Position numbers and translations under genes: made by a program. 33,699 nucleotides of DNA, from assembly GCA_934351255.1 (NCBI GenBank), contig CAKRJH010000021.1:1-33699 (forward strand), read 5' to 3'. Position 1 is the first letter of the stretch. Each line of letters starts with the position of its first letter. This DNA is from an uncultured Lachnospiraceae bacterium (GTDB lineage Bacteria > Bacillota > Clostridia > Lachnospirales > Lachnospiraceae). This document shows positions 25,353-33,348 of the stretch, in pieces. The notes below the pieces were generated by a model. The model was not told where the DNA came from. It made no database searches and was given only the letters and a program-made list of their open reading frames with translations.

Positions 25353-26438
25353 TCAGATTGCCACACTCTCAGCGAATCTGACGGCCTCATTCACAACCAC
25401 ATCCACATTATCCTGCTCCTCGTCCACAAGATATATCTTATGAAGAAACAGTTTTACATGCTCGCCCTCCTCGATCAGTTCCTGACCGATCTGACGGTTC
25501 GCGATCAGAATCTCATCATGAACTCTTATCTTAAGTTCCAATCCATTTCCACGGAATGACACCTGTTCCACCACCCCATCCTCCGTCGTGACAGGATATG
25601 GGTTCACTTCGTTTTTCTTTCTTACCGTGATAAATTCAGGTCTGATCACTGCCGATTTTCCATCCTCCGCACCATGAAATCCGTGAAATGACGCATAGTC
25701 CCTGATCATTACCGGTTCGCCCAAAAACTGAGCCATAAACGGCGTCCTGGGATTACTGTAAACCTCCACCGGTGTCCCGATCTGCTCTATCCGTCCCTTG
25801 TTGGTCACAATGATCTGGTCAGCCACCTCGATCGCTTCATCCTGATCATGGGTCACGAAAATGCTTGTGATCCCGACCTGGTTGATCAGTTCCCTCAGCC
25901 AGGATCTCAACTCTTTGCGGACTTTTGCATCGATTGCCGCAAACGGTTCATCAAGCAGGAGAAGATGCGGCTGCGTGGCAAGTGCGCGCGCAAATGCGAC
26001 ACGCTGTCTCTGCCCTCCCGAAAGCTGTGTCGGGTATCTCTTTTCAAATCCTTTCAGACCGACAAGTTCAATCAGTTCATCCACGCGCGCCCTGACCTCC
26101 GCCTTGCTTTTCTTCTGTATCTTAAGACCAAATGCGATATTCTCATACACTGTCTTATATCGGAACAAGGCATAATTCTGAAATACAAAACCAATTCCCC
26201 GCTTGCTTGCCGGAATATTGTTTACCTGCTCTCCATCGATATAAATCTCCCCGGAATCCGCATTTTCAAGCCCCGCCAAAATTCTTAATATGGTAGTCTT
26301 TCCGCTTCCGCTCGGCCCCAGAAGACCGATCAGTTTTCCCTTCTCTACGGAAAAGCTGACATCATCCGACGCCTTATAATCCTGAAATGTCTTATTGATA
26401 TGTCTCAACTCGACATATGCTTTCTCATTGTCCCTCAT
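25353..26438 (-). CDS. cysA: Sulfate/thiosulfate ABC transporter ATP-binding protein
   Basis: ATPase of the sulfate importer, 361 residues. Walker A is GPSGSGKT (41-48), the Q-loop is VFQNYALF, the signature is LSGGQ (139-143), Walker B is LLLLDEP, and the switch histidine is in FVTHDQDEA. The C-terminal 120 residues form the CysA-type regulatory domain. ATG at 26438 has GAGGG at six to seven bases. The gene follows cysW by 2 bases and ends the sbp-cysT-cysW-cysA operon. No strong terminator is visible after it. Family identity rests on the operon as well as the sequence. Confidence 0.92.
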   Translation of the reverse strand: MRDNEKAYVELRHINKTFQDYKASDDVSFSVEKGKLIGLLGPSGSGKTTILRILAGLENADSGEIYIDGEQVNNIPASKRGIGFVFQNYALFRYKTVYENIAFGLKIQKKSKAEVRARVDELIELVGLKGFEKRYPTQLSGGQRQRVAFARALATQPHLLLLDEPFAAIDAKVRKELRSWLRELINQVGITSIFVTHDQDEAIEVADQIIVTNKGRIEQIGTPVEVYSNPRTPFMAQFLGEPVMIRDYASFHGFHGAEDGKSAVIRPEFITVRKKNEVNPYPVTTEDGVVEQVSFRGNGLELKIRVHDEILIANRQIGQELIEEGEHVKLFLHKIYLVDEEQDNVDVVVNEAVRFAESVAI

Positions 26439-26440
26439 AA

Positions 26441-27262
26441 TTATCCCTCACTTTTTCTCATGCTGCTCTCAAAAATATTTTTTAAAATAAGAATCACAAG
26501 CGCCATTATCACAAGGATCGCCGACATGGCAAACGCCCCCGTAAAGTCAAATGCCTGATACAAAAGTTCAATATACAGCGGCATTGTATTGGTAATGCCC
26601 CGCAAATGACCCGACAATACGGACACCGCTCCGAATTCTCCCATGGCCCTTGCCGAACACAGGACAATGCCATATAAGAACGCCCATCTGATATGCGGAA
26701 ATGTGATCCGTGTAAAGATCTGGAAGCCGTTTGCTCCCATCAGAGCGGCCGCTTCCTCCTCATCGGTTCCCTTCACCGTCAGAACCGGGATGATCTCTCT
26801 CGAGATAAACGGAAACGTGACAAATATGGTCGCAAGGACGATCCCGGGAACCGCAAATATGATCTGAATCCCCGTTTTCTCCAGAAATGGATATATCGCG
26901 CTCTGCCTGCCGAATGTCAGCACAAAGATCAGACCGGCGATGATCGGAGAAATCGTAAGCGGCAGATCGATCAGCGTAGATATGATCTTCTTGCCACGAA
27001 ACTGAAAGCGCGTGATAAGCCATGCCGCAAAGATTCCAAACACGGAATTTATGATCACTGTGATCACAGTAACCTGTATGGTCAGTGCGATGGATTTCAC
27101 AGCATATTCATCGGTAACCGACGACACAAAAACATCCCAGCCCTCCCTCAATGCCGTGTAAATCACATACACCAGCGGAAGTACCAGCATCACCATCAAA
27201 AACAGGATGCTGATCCCGATAAGGATCCATTTGACCGGGCCTTTATCATTTCTTATCTCCAA
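26441..27262 (-). CDS. cysW: Sulfate ABC transporter permease CysW
   Basis: Second membrane subunit of the sulfate importer, 273 residues and about six helices. It carries the EAA loop that docks on CysA (EEEAAALMGANGFQIFTRIT) and the family segment SARAMGEFGAVSVLSG. The annotated start is TTG at 27262, which has AGGAGG eight bases upstream. A GTG three codons earlier overlaps that ribosome binding site and is less likely. The cysT stop codon lies within the same ribosome binding site region, so translation is coupled. Confidence 0.92.
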   Translation of the reverse strand: MEIRNDKGPVKWILIGISILFLMVMLVLPLVYVIYTALREGWDVFVSSVTDEYAVKSIALTIQVTVITVIINSVFGIFAAWLITRFQFRGKKIISTLIDLPLTISPIIAGLIFVLTFGRQSAIYPFLEKTGIQIIFAVPGIVLATIFVTFPFISREIIPVLTVKGTDEEEAAALMGANGFQIFTRITFPHIRWAFLYGIVLCSARAMGEFGAVSVLSGHLRGITNTMPLYIELLYQAFDFTGAFAMSAILVIMALVILILKNIFESSMRKSEG

Positions 27263-27274
27263 TATCCTCACCTC

Positions 27275-28105
27275 CTAATCAATGCCGCTTACGATCTTCG
27301 ATGTATAACTCTGGATCACCGCATTTACAAACAGGATCACAAAGGAAATGATCAGCATGACAAGCGCGATCGAAGTGGCACTCGCATAGTCAAATTCCTG
27401 CAGTTTCGCCATGATCATAAGCGGAGCGATCTCTGTTTTGTACGGAGTATTTCCGGCAATAAAAACAACACTTCCATACTCCCCGATGCATCTTGCAAAT
27501 GCCATCGTAAAACCCGCGATAAGCGCCGGGCGTATTTCCGGAAAGATCACACTGAAAAAGATCCGGCTCCGGGAAGCCCCAAACATGGCCGCCGCCTCTT
27601 CATATTCTTTTTCCACTTTTTCAAGCACAGGCTGCACACTTCTCACCACAAACGGAATCCCGATGAACACAAGTGCCACGGTAATTCCAATCCGCGTATA
27701 GGCAATCTTCACTCCAACCTTGGAAAAGATCTGTCCTACCCAGCCCTCCGGTATCGTCAGATGCGTAAGGGCAATTCCCGCAACGGCGGTAGGCAATGCA
27801 AATGGCAGTTCGATCATTCCGTCCATAATCTTTTTTCCCGGAAAATCATACCTCACAAGCACCCACGCGATGACCATTCCCATCACCGCATTGATCAGAG
27901 ATGCCGTCAGCGCCGTCAAGACACTCACCCGGTAACTCGCCAGAACCCGTGGTCTCGTCACCGTCACCATAAACTCATGAAGCGACAGCTTAAAGGAAAA
28001 GAATACCAGCGAGCACAATGGAATAATCACAATCAGTCCAAGGATCGCCATAACGATCCCAAAGGACAACCCGAAACCGGGAATCACACTTTTCTTACGC
28101 TTCAT
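27275..28105 (-). CDS. cysT: Sulfate ABC transporter permease CysT
   Basis: First membrane subunit of the sulfate importer, 276 residues. The EAA loop is EYEEAAAMFGASRSRIFFSV. The conserved ARCIGEYGSVVFIAGN and LPFALPTAVAGIALTHL stretches identify CysT (CysU). The start at 28105 is chosen because GGAG lies six bases upstream. An in-frame TTG six codons earlier lacks a ribosome binding site. It follows the binding-protein gene by 41 bases. Confidence 0.93.
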   Translation of the reverse strand: MKRKKSVIPGFGLSFGIVMAILGLIVIIPLCSLVFFSFKLSLHEFMVTVTRPRVLASYRVSVLTALTASLINAVMGMVIAWVLVRYDFPGKKIMDGMIELPFALPTAVAGIALTHLTIPEGWVGQIFSKVGVKIAYTRIGITVALVFIGIPFVVRSVQPVLEKVEKEYEEAAAMFGASRSRIFFSVIFPEIRPALIAGFTMAFARCIGEYGSVVFIAGNTPYKTEIAPLMIMAKLQEFDYASATSIALVMLIISFVILFVNAVIQSYTSKIVSGID

Positions 28106-28146
28106 AGTAAACTCCATTTCCAAACAATGTTCTGTAAAAACCGGCC

Positions 28147-29226
28147 TTATTTCTCCTCATAGATCGAGTCAAACACACCATCGTCCGAAAAATGTTTCTT
28201 CGTGGCTTCGGTCCATCCTCCAAAATGTTCAATGTTCGTAAGGTCAATGTCTGTAATGATCCATTTGTGATCATCCGGAAGTTTGTCAATGGTATTGCCC
28301 TTGCCCTGATAACTGTACTCTTTCAGGATCTTTTCATCGGAAGGACGGTAATACCACTGAGCCTCCAGTTTCTGGGCCTCCTCGGAATACAGATACTTCA
28401 GATATTCTTCAGACACTGCCCTGGTCCCACGCTGATCGACCACCTTGTCAACCACAGCAACGGTCGGCTGGCACAAAATGGACACAGATGGAACGACAAT
28501 CTCATATTCATCCGGATGCTCATCTAAGGAAAGAAATGCTTCATTTTCCCAGGCAAGAAGAACATCTCCCTGTTTATTCTCCACAAACGACGTCGTCGCA
28601 CCTCTCGCACCGGAATCGAGGACAAGCACATGCTTATACAGTGTTTTCATACTCTCTTTGATCTGATCTTCACTCTGTCCCTGTTTTTCAAAATAATACC
28701 AGGCTGCCAGATAGTTCCACCTTGCACCGCCTGACGTTTTGGGATTTGGTGTGATAACTCCCACATCACTTCGCAGGAGATCATTCCAGTCTAATATTTT
28801 TTTCGGATTTCCTTTTCGGACGAGAAATACAATGGAGGATGTGTACGGCGAACTGTCTTTGTCAAACTCATTCACATAGCCATCCTCGATCAGCCCCGCA
28901 TCCTTAACCGCATCAACATCGCCTTCCAGCGCAAGCGTAACCACATCCGCCTGAAGTCCGTTTGCCACTTCCAGAGCCTGCTTTCCGGAACCACCGTGCG
29001 ACTGAACGATGGAAACATCCTGACCGGACTGTTCTTTCCAATGCTTCTGGAAGATCTTATTGTATTCCTCATAAAGTTCTCTGGTCGGATCATAGGAAAC
29101 ATTTGTGATCTCGACTTTCTTGTCAGACGCTGTGTCACTCTTTTTGTCATTTGATCCGCAGCCGGTAAGACTTCCCACTGTCAATGCTGCCACTGTAAAT
29201 AATGCAATAATCTTTTTCACTCTCAT
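28147..29226 (-). CDS. sbp: Sulfate-binding lipoprotein
   Basis: Extracellular solute-binding protein of the sulfate importer, 359 residues. A signal peptide ends at the lipobox LTGC (residues 20-23), so C23 should be lipid-anchored. Sulfate-binding family motifs are NVSYDPTRELY, QSHGGSGKQA, ADVVTLALEGDVD, NPKTSGGARWNYLAAW and GARGATTSF. The start at 29226 gives the signal peptide and has GAGAGG upstream. The longer frame lacks both. First gene of the operon. It has a promoter at 29301-29329 and two cre-like sites further upstream. Confidence 0.94.
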   Translation of the reverse strand: MRVKKIIALFTVAALTVGSLTGCGSNDKKSDTASDKKVEITNVSYDPTRELYEEYNKIFQKHWKEQSGQDVSIVQSHGGSGKQALEVANGLQADVVTLALEGDVDAVKDAGLIEDGYVNEFDKDSSPYTSSIVFLVRKGNPKKILDWNDLLRSDVGVITPNPKTSGGARWNYLAAWYYFEKQGQSEDQIKESMKTLYKHVLVLDSGARGATTSFVENKQGDVLLAWENEAFLSLDEHPDEYEIVVPSVSILCQPTVAVVDKVVDQRGTRAVSEEYLKYLYSEEAQKLEAQWYYRPSDEKILKEYSYQGKGNTIDKLPDDHKWIITDIDLTNIEHFGGWTEATKKHFSDDGVFDSIYEEK

Positions 29227-29300
29227 ACTCCGCCTCTCTTTCTCCGCCCGGAATTGATATGAAATCCTTTCGGGGCGGTTTGTATTTTGCTGATGCTGCA

Positions 29301-29329
29301 ATCATATTCGCAAATGAGGCGAAAAACAA
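29301..29329 (-). promoter_or_regulatory. Promoter of the sulfate transport operon
   Basis: TTGTTT (29324-29329), 17 bp, then TATGAT (29301-29306) on the minus strand. The leader of about 70 bases can form a 6-bp CCGCCC/GGGCGG hairpin (29273-29278 with 29244-29249) before the ribosome binding site. Confidence 0.55.
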
Positions 29330-29339
29330 TCAGAAACTC

Positions 29340-29353
29340 TGAAATCGTTTGCA
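29340..29353. promoter_or_regulatory. cre-like site 1
   Basis: TGAAATCGTTTGCA matches the CcpA cre consensus TGWAANCGNTNWCA at all but one fixed position. It lies 11 bp upstream of the -35 box of the sulfate operon. Confidence 0.55.
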
Positions 29354-29390
29354 GCGTCGAGGCACAGCAATCAATAATATCCATAAAATA

Positions 29391-29435
29391 TGCCTTACAT
29401 CCCGGTAAAATATGCTCATGCCGGGATGTATGGCA
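29391..29435. repeat. 15-bp inverted repeat between the two cre-like sites
   Basis: Arms 29391-29405 and 29421-29435 (one mismatch, core ACATCCCGG/CCGGGATGT) close a 15-nt loop. In the minus transcript it is followed by TATTTTAT. It may be the weak terminator of the sigma/anti-sigma operon. Confidence 0.5.
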
Positions 29436-29443
29436 GAATATTG

Positions 29444-29457
29444 TGAAATCGTTTACA
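29444..29457. promoter_or_regulatory. cre-like site 2
   Basis: TGAAATCGTTTACA matches every fixed position of the cre consensus TGWAANCGNTNWCA. It lies 104 bp from site 1 in the same orientation, just after the anti-sigma gene. Confidence 0.6.
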
Positions 29458-29482
29458 GTTGGGAAAAATGGGAGGTTTACCG

Positions 29483-30643
29483 CTACTGAACGGGTAGCTC
29501 ATAAAAGTTTTCTTCTGAAAATGCGTCTTTTTTCTGCGTATTTTGAGCATTCTTTCCATCATCAGAGCCCTTTGTAAACAACAGACTCTCCACCTGCTCC
29601 ACGTCGATCACATGATCGGTCGCAAAGATCAGTTCCTGCTGATGATCTCCGATCGCATTCTCCTGCCCTCCGCTCAAAATACATGGAAGAAGCGTGCCGT
29701 CCTTTAATTTCACGCCGCTCAACACTGCATAAGATTTCTCATCCGCCCCTTCTTCCTCATTTTCCGGAATGTCCACTACCGCACGGATAGAAATCGGCGA
29801 AATTTCGTATTCCAGAACCGTCACATTCGTGTCACCCACCGACGTATGAACCTTCTGATGCTTTGACGAAGAATCTCCTGTCAGCTTCCAGGAAAATGTC
29901 CAGTCCCCCTGCTTGCTGCGGATAATATCCTCCTCATCACTGTAGATCCCCAGATCATTCAATTCCACCTGAAGTGTCTTATCCAGGAAAAATCCCTTGC
30001 TGCCATCGGTGTAGAGCAGCATACGATACTCCATCGTCCCATCTTTCTGCACATACGAAGATGTCTGATCCTCCTGCTCATTGTCCCCATCAGCATCGAC
30101 ATCGTAAAACCGGCTGCAACTGCTTACTTCCTGACCATCCAGCGTACAATGCACCTGACCGAAGCCCGGGATCTCTCCCCTGCCAATGTCATATCCTTTC
30201 ACCGAAAAATCCACGTAGGCAAAATAGTTGTCCACCAGAGTCTGACTCACTGAAACCGTCACCCCGGACCGGGTCACACTCTGTGTCTGCCCCTCTGCCT
30301 CCGGAAACCTGGCAAGCCCTGATTTCACATACTTAGTGCCGTTCCCATCACGAACAGGGAGCAGCGTCCTCATGCCCGCATTCCAATGATGGATCGCATA
30401 TACTCCCACCCCCACGGAACTCACAACCAGAAGCAGCGCTGCCGCAGCCGCCACACGCCAGCCCATCCTTCTTGCCGTTCTTCTCGCCGCCCTTCTTGCC
30501 GTTTTGCCTGCTCTGCTTCCGCGCACGTTCTCCCTGACAGTGTCCATTTCCGCAGCGCACTTCTCCAGTGCTTGCCTGTCCATGTTCCCCAGATCCACTA
30601 CCATATCACGGGTCACTTCCCTGAAAAAATCTCTTTCGTTCAT
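29483..30643 (-). CDS. DUF4179 membrane anti-sigma factor
   Basis: Predicted membrane-anchored anti-sigma factor of 386 residues. A cytoplasmic N-terminus of about 60 residues, very basic near 43-62, precedes one membrane helix (about 61-84). An extracytoplasmic DUF4179-type domain follows and then a long beta-rich region. The gene starts 6 bases after the ECF sigma gene, with GGAGG nine bases before its ATG, so the pair is cotranscribed. The topology suggests that an extracellular signal frees the sigma factor. The signal is unknown. No site-1 or site-2 protease gene adjoins. Confidence 0.8.
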   Translation of the reverse strand: MNERDFFREVTRDMVVDLGNMDRQALEKCAAEMDTVRENVRGSRAGKTARRAARRTARRMGWRVAAAAALLLVVSSVGVGVYAIHHWNAGMRTLLPVRDGNGTKYVKSGLARFPEAEGQTQSVTRSGVTVSVSQTLVDNYFAYVDFSVKGYDIGRGEIPGFGQVHCTLDGQEVSSCSRFYDVDADGDNEQEDQTSSYVQKDGTMEYRMLLYTDGSKGFFLDKTLQVELNDLGIYSDEEDIIRSKQGDWTFSWKLTGDSSSKHQKVHTSVGDTNVTVLEYEISPISIRAVVDIPENEEEGADEKSYAVLSGVKLKDGTLLPCILSGGQENAIGDHQQELIFATDHVIDVEQVESLLFTKGSDDGKNAQNTQKKDAFSEENFYELPVQ

Positions 30644-30649
30644 ACCAAA

Positions 30650-31198
30650 CTACCTCCAATCCTCCATCCTCTCCCGGATCCTCTTTCTCGTCCGGAACAA
30701 CTTATTTTTTACATTCTGCACACTCAACCCCAGCAAAGATGCAATCTCCGGTATCTTCAACTCCATCGTATAATACAGATAAAAGATTTTCTGGATCTCA
30801 GCGGGCTGTTCCCTCAAAATCTCCCGCACATCCTGTACCATTTCTCTGCGAAATATCTCCTCATCTCCGGGATCTTCCTGCGCTGCCCTAAGCGCGGCAT
30901 CCTTCTCGTAATCCTCCCCGTCAAGGGATACTCTCTGCGGAATCCTCTCCCAGAAAGAATAATACGATGAAATCTTTTTACGACATAAATGAATCAGAAA
31001 TGCTTCCTCCTCTTTTATGTAATCAGTCCCTTTTCTCATGATCGTCCGATAAAATTCCATATACACTTCTTGCAAAATATCATTGACATCCTCAAATGTC
31101 TTGCACTTGGAAATCAGGTATAATGTAATGCTGCGGCTGGTCGCGGCATAGATGTTCTCGAAATAATCATGATCGGGATCACGGTTGCGATTCGTCAC
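30650..31198 (-). CDS. ECF-type RNA polymerase sigma factor
   Basis: Extracytoplasmic-function sigma-70 factor of 182 residues. Region 2 spans about residues 12-75 (with FEDVNDILQEVYMEFYRTI, which contacts core and the -10). Region 4 spans about 125-178 (IPEIASLLGLSVQNVKNKLF, the -35 helix-turn-helix). The linker holds an acidic stretch. It starts at GTG 31198 with AAGGAGG nine bases upstream. It is followed by its anti-sigma factor. An ECF-type promoter (TGAAAC, 16 bp, CGCA) lies just upstream, pointing to self-activation. Confidence 0.9.
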   Translation of the reverse strand: MTNRNRDPDHDYFENIYAATSRSITLYLISKCKTFEDVNDILQEVYMEFYRTIMRKGTDYIKEEEAFLIHLCRKKISSYYSFWERIPQRVSLDGEDYEKDAALRAAQEDPGDEEIFRREMVQDVREILREQPAEIQKIFYLYYTMELKIPEIASLLGLSVQNVKNKLFRTRKRIRERMEDWR

Positions 31199-31225
31199 TT
31201 ACTATTACCTCCTTCAATAAGGTAG

Positions 31226-31251
31226 TGCGGGGGTTGGGGGAAATGGTTTCA
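31226..31251 (-). promoter_or_regulatory. ECF-type promoter of the sigma factor gene
   Basis: TGAAAC (31246-31251), exactly 16 bp, then CGCA (31226-31229) on the minus strand. The sigma-W-like consensus is TGAAAC-N16-CGTA. It lies 28 bases before the GTG start. Confidence 0.6.
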
Positions 31252-31271
31252 AGTTTTTGGTGGAATGGAAA

Positions 31272-31300
31272 AGCGGCAGCTCCGGGCAGAGCATGCCGCT
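31272..31300 (-). terminator. Terminator after the AbiH gene
   Basis: In the minus transcript AGCGGCA (31294-31300) pairs with TGCCGCT (31272-31278) around a 15-nt loop, followed by TTTTCC. The T-run is short. It marks the junction of the AT-rich patch with the core genome. Confidence 0.5.
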
Positions 31301-31351
31301 GATTGTCAGTAAAGAAAAACCCTTGCTGTTTTATGTATAGAATTCATTATC

Positions 31352-32467
31352 TTAGTAATTATTTAATGCAAACAATTTATGGCTGCTATTTTCGTTGTAA
31401 AATACAACATATATTTTCTCTTTTACTTTATCAATTTGTTGCATAAATATTGGAGGAATTTTGCATGCACTAATAAACATCTTCTTAACATCATCCTCTG
31501 TAATATTCCTATCCTTATAATAGTAGATTATAAGTTCACTATTTTTAGTTGATAAACTATTATACACATTTTTCCACCACCAATTATCTGTCTCTCCTAT
31601 TGAAGTTCCATATATAATAAACAATTCAACAGCATCAAAATATGATTTATATTTAGGATTATCCTGTGCCCAATAAGATTTATTGAACCGGTTAAGCACC
31701 CTGTCAGAGGTATACTCATTATTTTCAATTCCAAACAATAATGATCTCGGTATATTTTGATATCCATGAGGATGAATTATATCAGTCATAATAAAGGATG
31801 ACCACCTTGTCCTTTCATCAATACCAAATTTATTAAATCCATTAGGATTAGGGTAAAACACAAAATTGGTATCTACGGTTTTATGTGGATGTGGTTCAAA
31901 TTGATATTTATCCAAATATATGTAATTATCAAACAATGCTGTATAATTAAAATTGACAAATAAATAATTATACATATGATAATGATCTGTCTTTTCGGGA
32001 AAACTCATTCTTTCATAATCATCTCTGCTTAAATCACCTAAGAATCCCTCTAGCGCCTTTTTCCCCCACTCGTTTTCTTGGATATCATTGTTTAATTCCA
32101 ATAATACCTCTGGTGTTACAATTTCATTTAAAAACAGTAAAAACATCGTTTGTATTTCTTTTAATGATTCCTCTAATGTCTTTACCGATATATTGCTTTT
32201 CAACAACTCCCCCAATGAACATTCAAAATCACTCCAATTTTCTTTATATTCTCTCTTATCTTCTTCCATCTTTTTATATAATAAATTCTCTTTATCAAAT
32301 CCCCTATAACATAAAAAATCATAAAATTTACTATATGAGGATATCAGACCATCCCTCCGATATTTTTTCAAAATTGATATATCAAATCCATTACCTATAA
32401 AAACCATTATATTATTTTGCTCTTTAATTCCTCGAATATATCCTTCATCTTTGTAATTTTTAAACAT
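31352..32467 (-). CDS. AbiH-family abortive infection protein
   Basis: Phage-defence protein of the AbiH family, 371 residues. Conserved motifs are FIGNGFDI (residues 23-30), NFNYT (172-176), HPHGYQ (232-237), LLFGIENN (243-250) and YGTSIGETDNWWW (286-298). The GNGFD, N-x-NYT and S-x-G-x-TD pattern resembles SIR2-like NAD-handling folds, so an NAD-related activity is possible. That is inference. ATG at 32467 with GGGAG six bases upstream is chosen over an in-frame TTG nine codons earlier. The gene is markedly AT-rich, with AAA/AAT/TAT-heavy codon use unlike the genes to its left, which indicates transfer. Confidence 0.85.
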   Translation of the reverse strand: MFKNYKDEGYIRGIKEQNNIMVFIGNGFDISILKKYRRDGLISSYSKFYDFLCYRGFDKENLLYKKMEEDKREYKENWSDFECSLGELLKSNISVKTLEESLKEIQTMFLLFLNEIVTPEVLLELNNDIQENEWGKKALEGFLGDLSRDDYERMSFPEKTDHYHMYNYLFVNFNYTALFDNYIYLDKYQFEPHPHKTVDTNFVFYPNPNGFNKFGIDERTRWSSFIMTDIIHPHGYQNIPRSLLFGIENNEYTSDRVLNRFNKSYWAQDNPKYKSYFDAVELFIIYGTSIGETDNWWWKNVYNSLSTKNSELIIYYYKDRNITEDDVKKMFISACKIPPIFMQQIDKVKEKIYVVFYNENSSHKLFALNNY

Positions 32468-32515
32468 ACTTTTCTCCCAACCTTTCTTCTGCAATTTTCA
32501 TCAACAATGTACAAT

Positions 32516-32671
32516 TCAACTGCATTGTTTTTCTTTAACAACATCTGAACAGCACTCTTTTAAAATATCTTTAATTCTGCCAGTATATGCAGTTCTTCCA
32601 ACATTTGTTCTCTCTCGATTAAGAGCTTTCTTTATTTGTGCATTTAACGAAGTGATATTATATGAAAACAA
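32516..32671 (-). pseudogene. Small ORF or gene remnant upstream of abiH
   Basis: A frame of up to 51 residues reads like real protein, with SLNAQIKKALNRERTNVGRT then AYTGRIKDILKECCSDVV, and ends 49 bases before the AbiH start. It has no ATG and no ribosome binding site. A TTG at 32671 is the only possible start. It may be the surviving C-terminus of a lost gene, or a small partner gene. Not recognised. Confidence 0.35.
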
Positions 32672-32676
32672 AAAAA

Positions 32677-33144
32677 TTAGTTTCTTCTGTAACTTTTACC
32701 ATTGTCCCCATTATAGATTTCTTTCACCTGCAAATACTTTTCTATCAATTTCGGCTGTATCAAAGGATATGTCCAATTTTCAGGCAACTCCTCCATAAGC
32801 ACAATCTTCTCCATTTCACTATGTAATTCTTTCGCAAATTCAGTAATCTCCGCAAAACAAAGCAGGCCAAATGTTTCCTCTCCGGTGTCATTTACTCTGT
32901 TCTTACCGGTTACTGAATATACACATATCGGTTTTATCTCAAACTTGACCGCTCCTGTTTCTTCCTGCAACTCTCTTTTAGCAGTTTCAAAAATATTTTC
33001 CCCGGCTTCTCTATGCCCTCCCGGCACTTCATAGGTGTCTCTTTCTTTATGCTTGCAAAATACCCATTTCCCACCACTCCGTGATATGATTACCGCAAAT
33101 TTCAGCAGTTCGTCATTAACTGTATCATAAAACTTTACTTCCAT
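32677..33144 (-). CDS. Nudix hydrolase (MutT-like)
   Basis: Small Nudix phosphohydrolase of 155 residues. The Nudix box is intact: G43, E49, R57-E58, E61-E62 and G64, preceded by YEVPGGHREAGE. The length and the early box suit a MutT/NTP-pyrophosphatase type enzyme. The substrate is unknown. The start at 33144 is preferred because AAGGGG lies just upstream. An ATG six codons earlier has no ribosome binding site. It lies in the same orientation as AbiH in the AT-rich patch. A promoter (33282-33310) precedes it. Confidence 0.88.
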   Translation of the reverse strand: MEVKFYDTVNDELLKFAVIISRSGGKWVFCKHKERDTYEVPGGHREAGENIFETAKRELQEETGAVKFEIKPICVYSVTGKNRVNDTGEETFGLLCFAEITEFAKELHSEMEKIVLMEELPENWTYPLIQPKLIEKYLQVKEIYNGDNGKSYRRN

Positions 33145-33193
33145 CACTTTTCCCCTTCCCATTCTATCATAAACTTATTCAGAAATTCCTGCA

Positions 33194-33331
33194 TTACAGC
33201 CTGTCTATGTTCTGCCAGTTTCCTTCAATCAACTTATCAAAGCAATATATTAATTTATCAAAGTCATTGCTACTCCCCACAATTAGAGCCGAACTAGAGC
33301 CATTTGACAAAATAAAGCCGAAAACCCGCAT
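33194..33331 (-). pseudogene. 45-codon ORF or remnant upstream of the Nudix gene
   Basis: A frame starting at ATG 33331 ends in SSNDFDKLIYCFDKLIEGNW and a stop at 33194, 49 bases before the Nudix start. It has no ribosome binding site, and its start lies inside a terminator hairpin. The DFDKL segment recurs in the frame at the right edge of the window, so it may be the tail of a duplicated gene. Confidence 0.3.
33282..33310 (-). promoter_or_regulatory. Promoter of the Nudix-AbiH unit
   Basis: TTGTCA (33305-33310), 17 bp, then TCTAAT (33282-33287) on the minus strand. It lies directly after the hairpin at 33317-33348. Confidence 0.5.
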
Positions 33332-33348
33332 AAATACAAGTTTTCGGC
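33317..33348. terminator. Bidirectional terminator hairpin
   Basis: GCCGAAAAC (33317-33325) and GTTTTCGGC (33340-33348) form a perfect 9-bp stem with a 14-nt loop. T-rich sequence follows on both strands (ATTTTA on plus, TTTATTTTG on minus). It probably ends the minus-strand gene lying to the right. Confidence 0.6.

Noticed and set aside
26693..28162. 489-codon plus-strand frame
   Set aside because: Antisense to cysW and cysT. The lysine/histidine/arginine-rich translation is typical of a shadow frame.
29227..29482. SAM (S-box) riboswitch before the sulfate operon
   Set aside because: The conserved S-box core and its terminator were not found. The hairpins present are simple inverted repeats.
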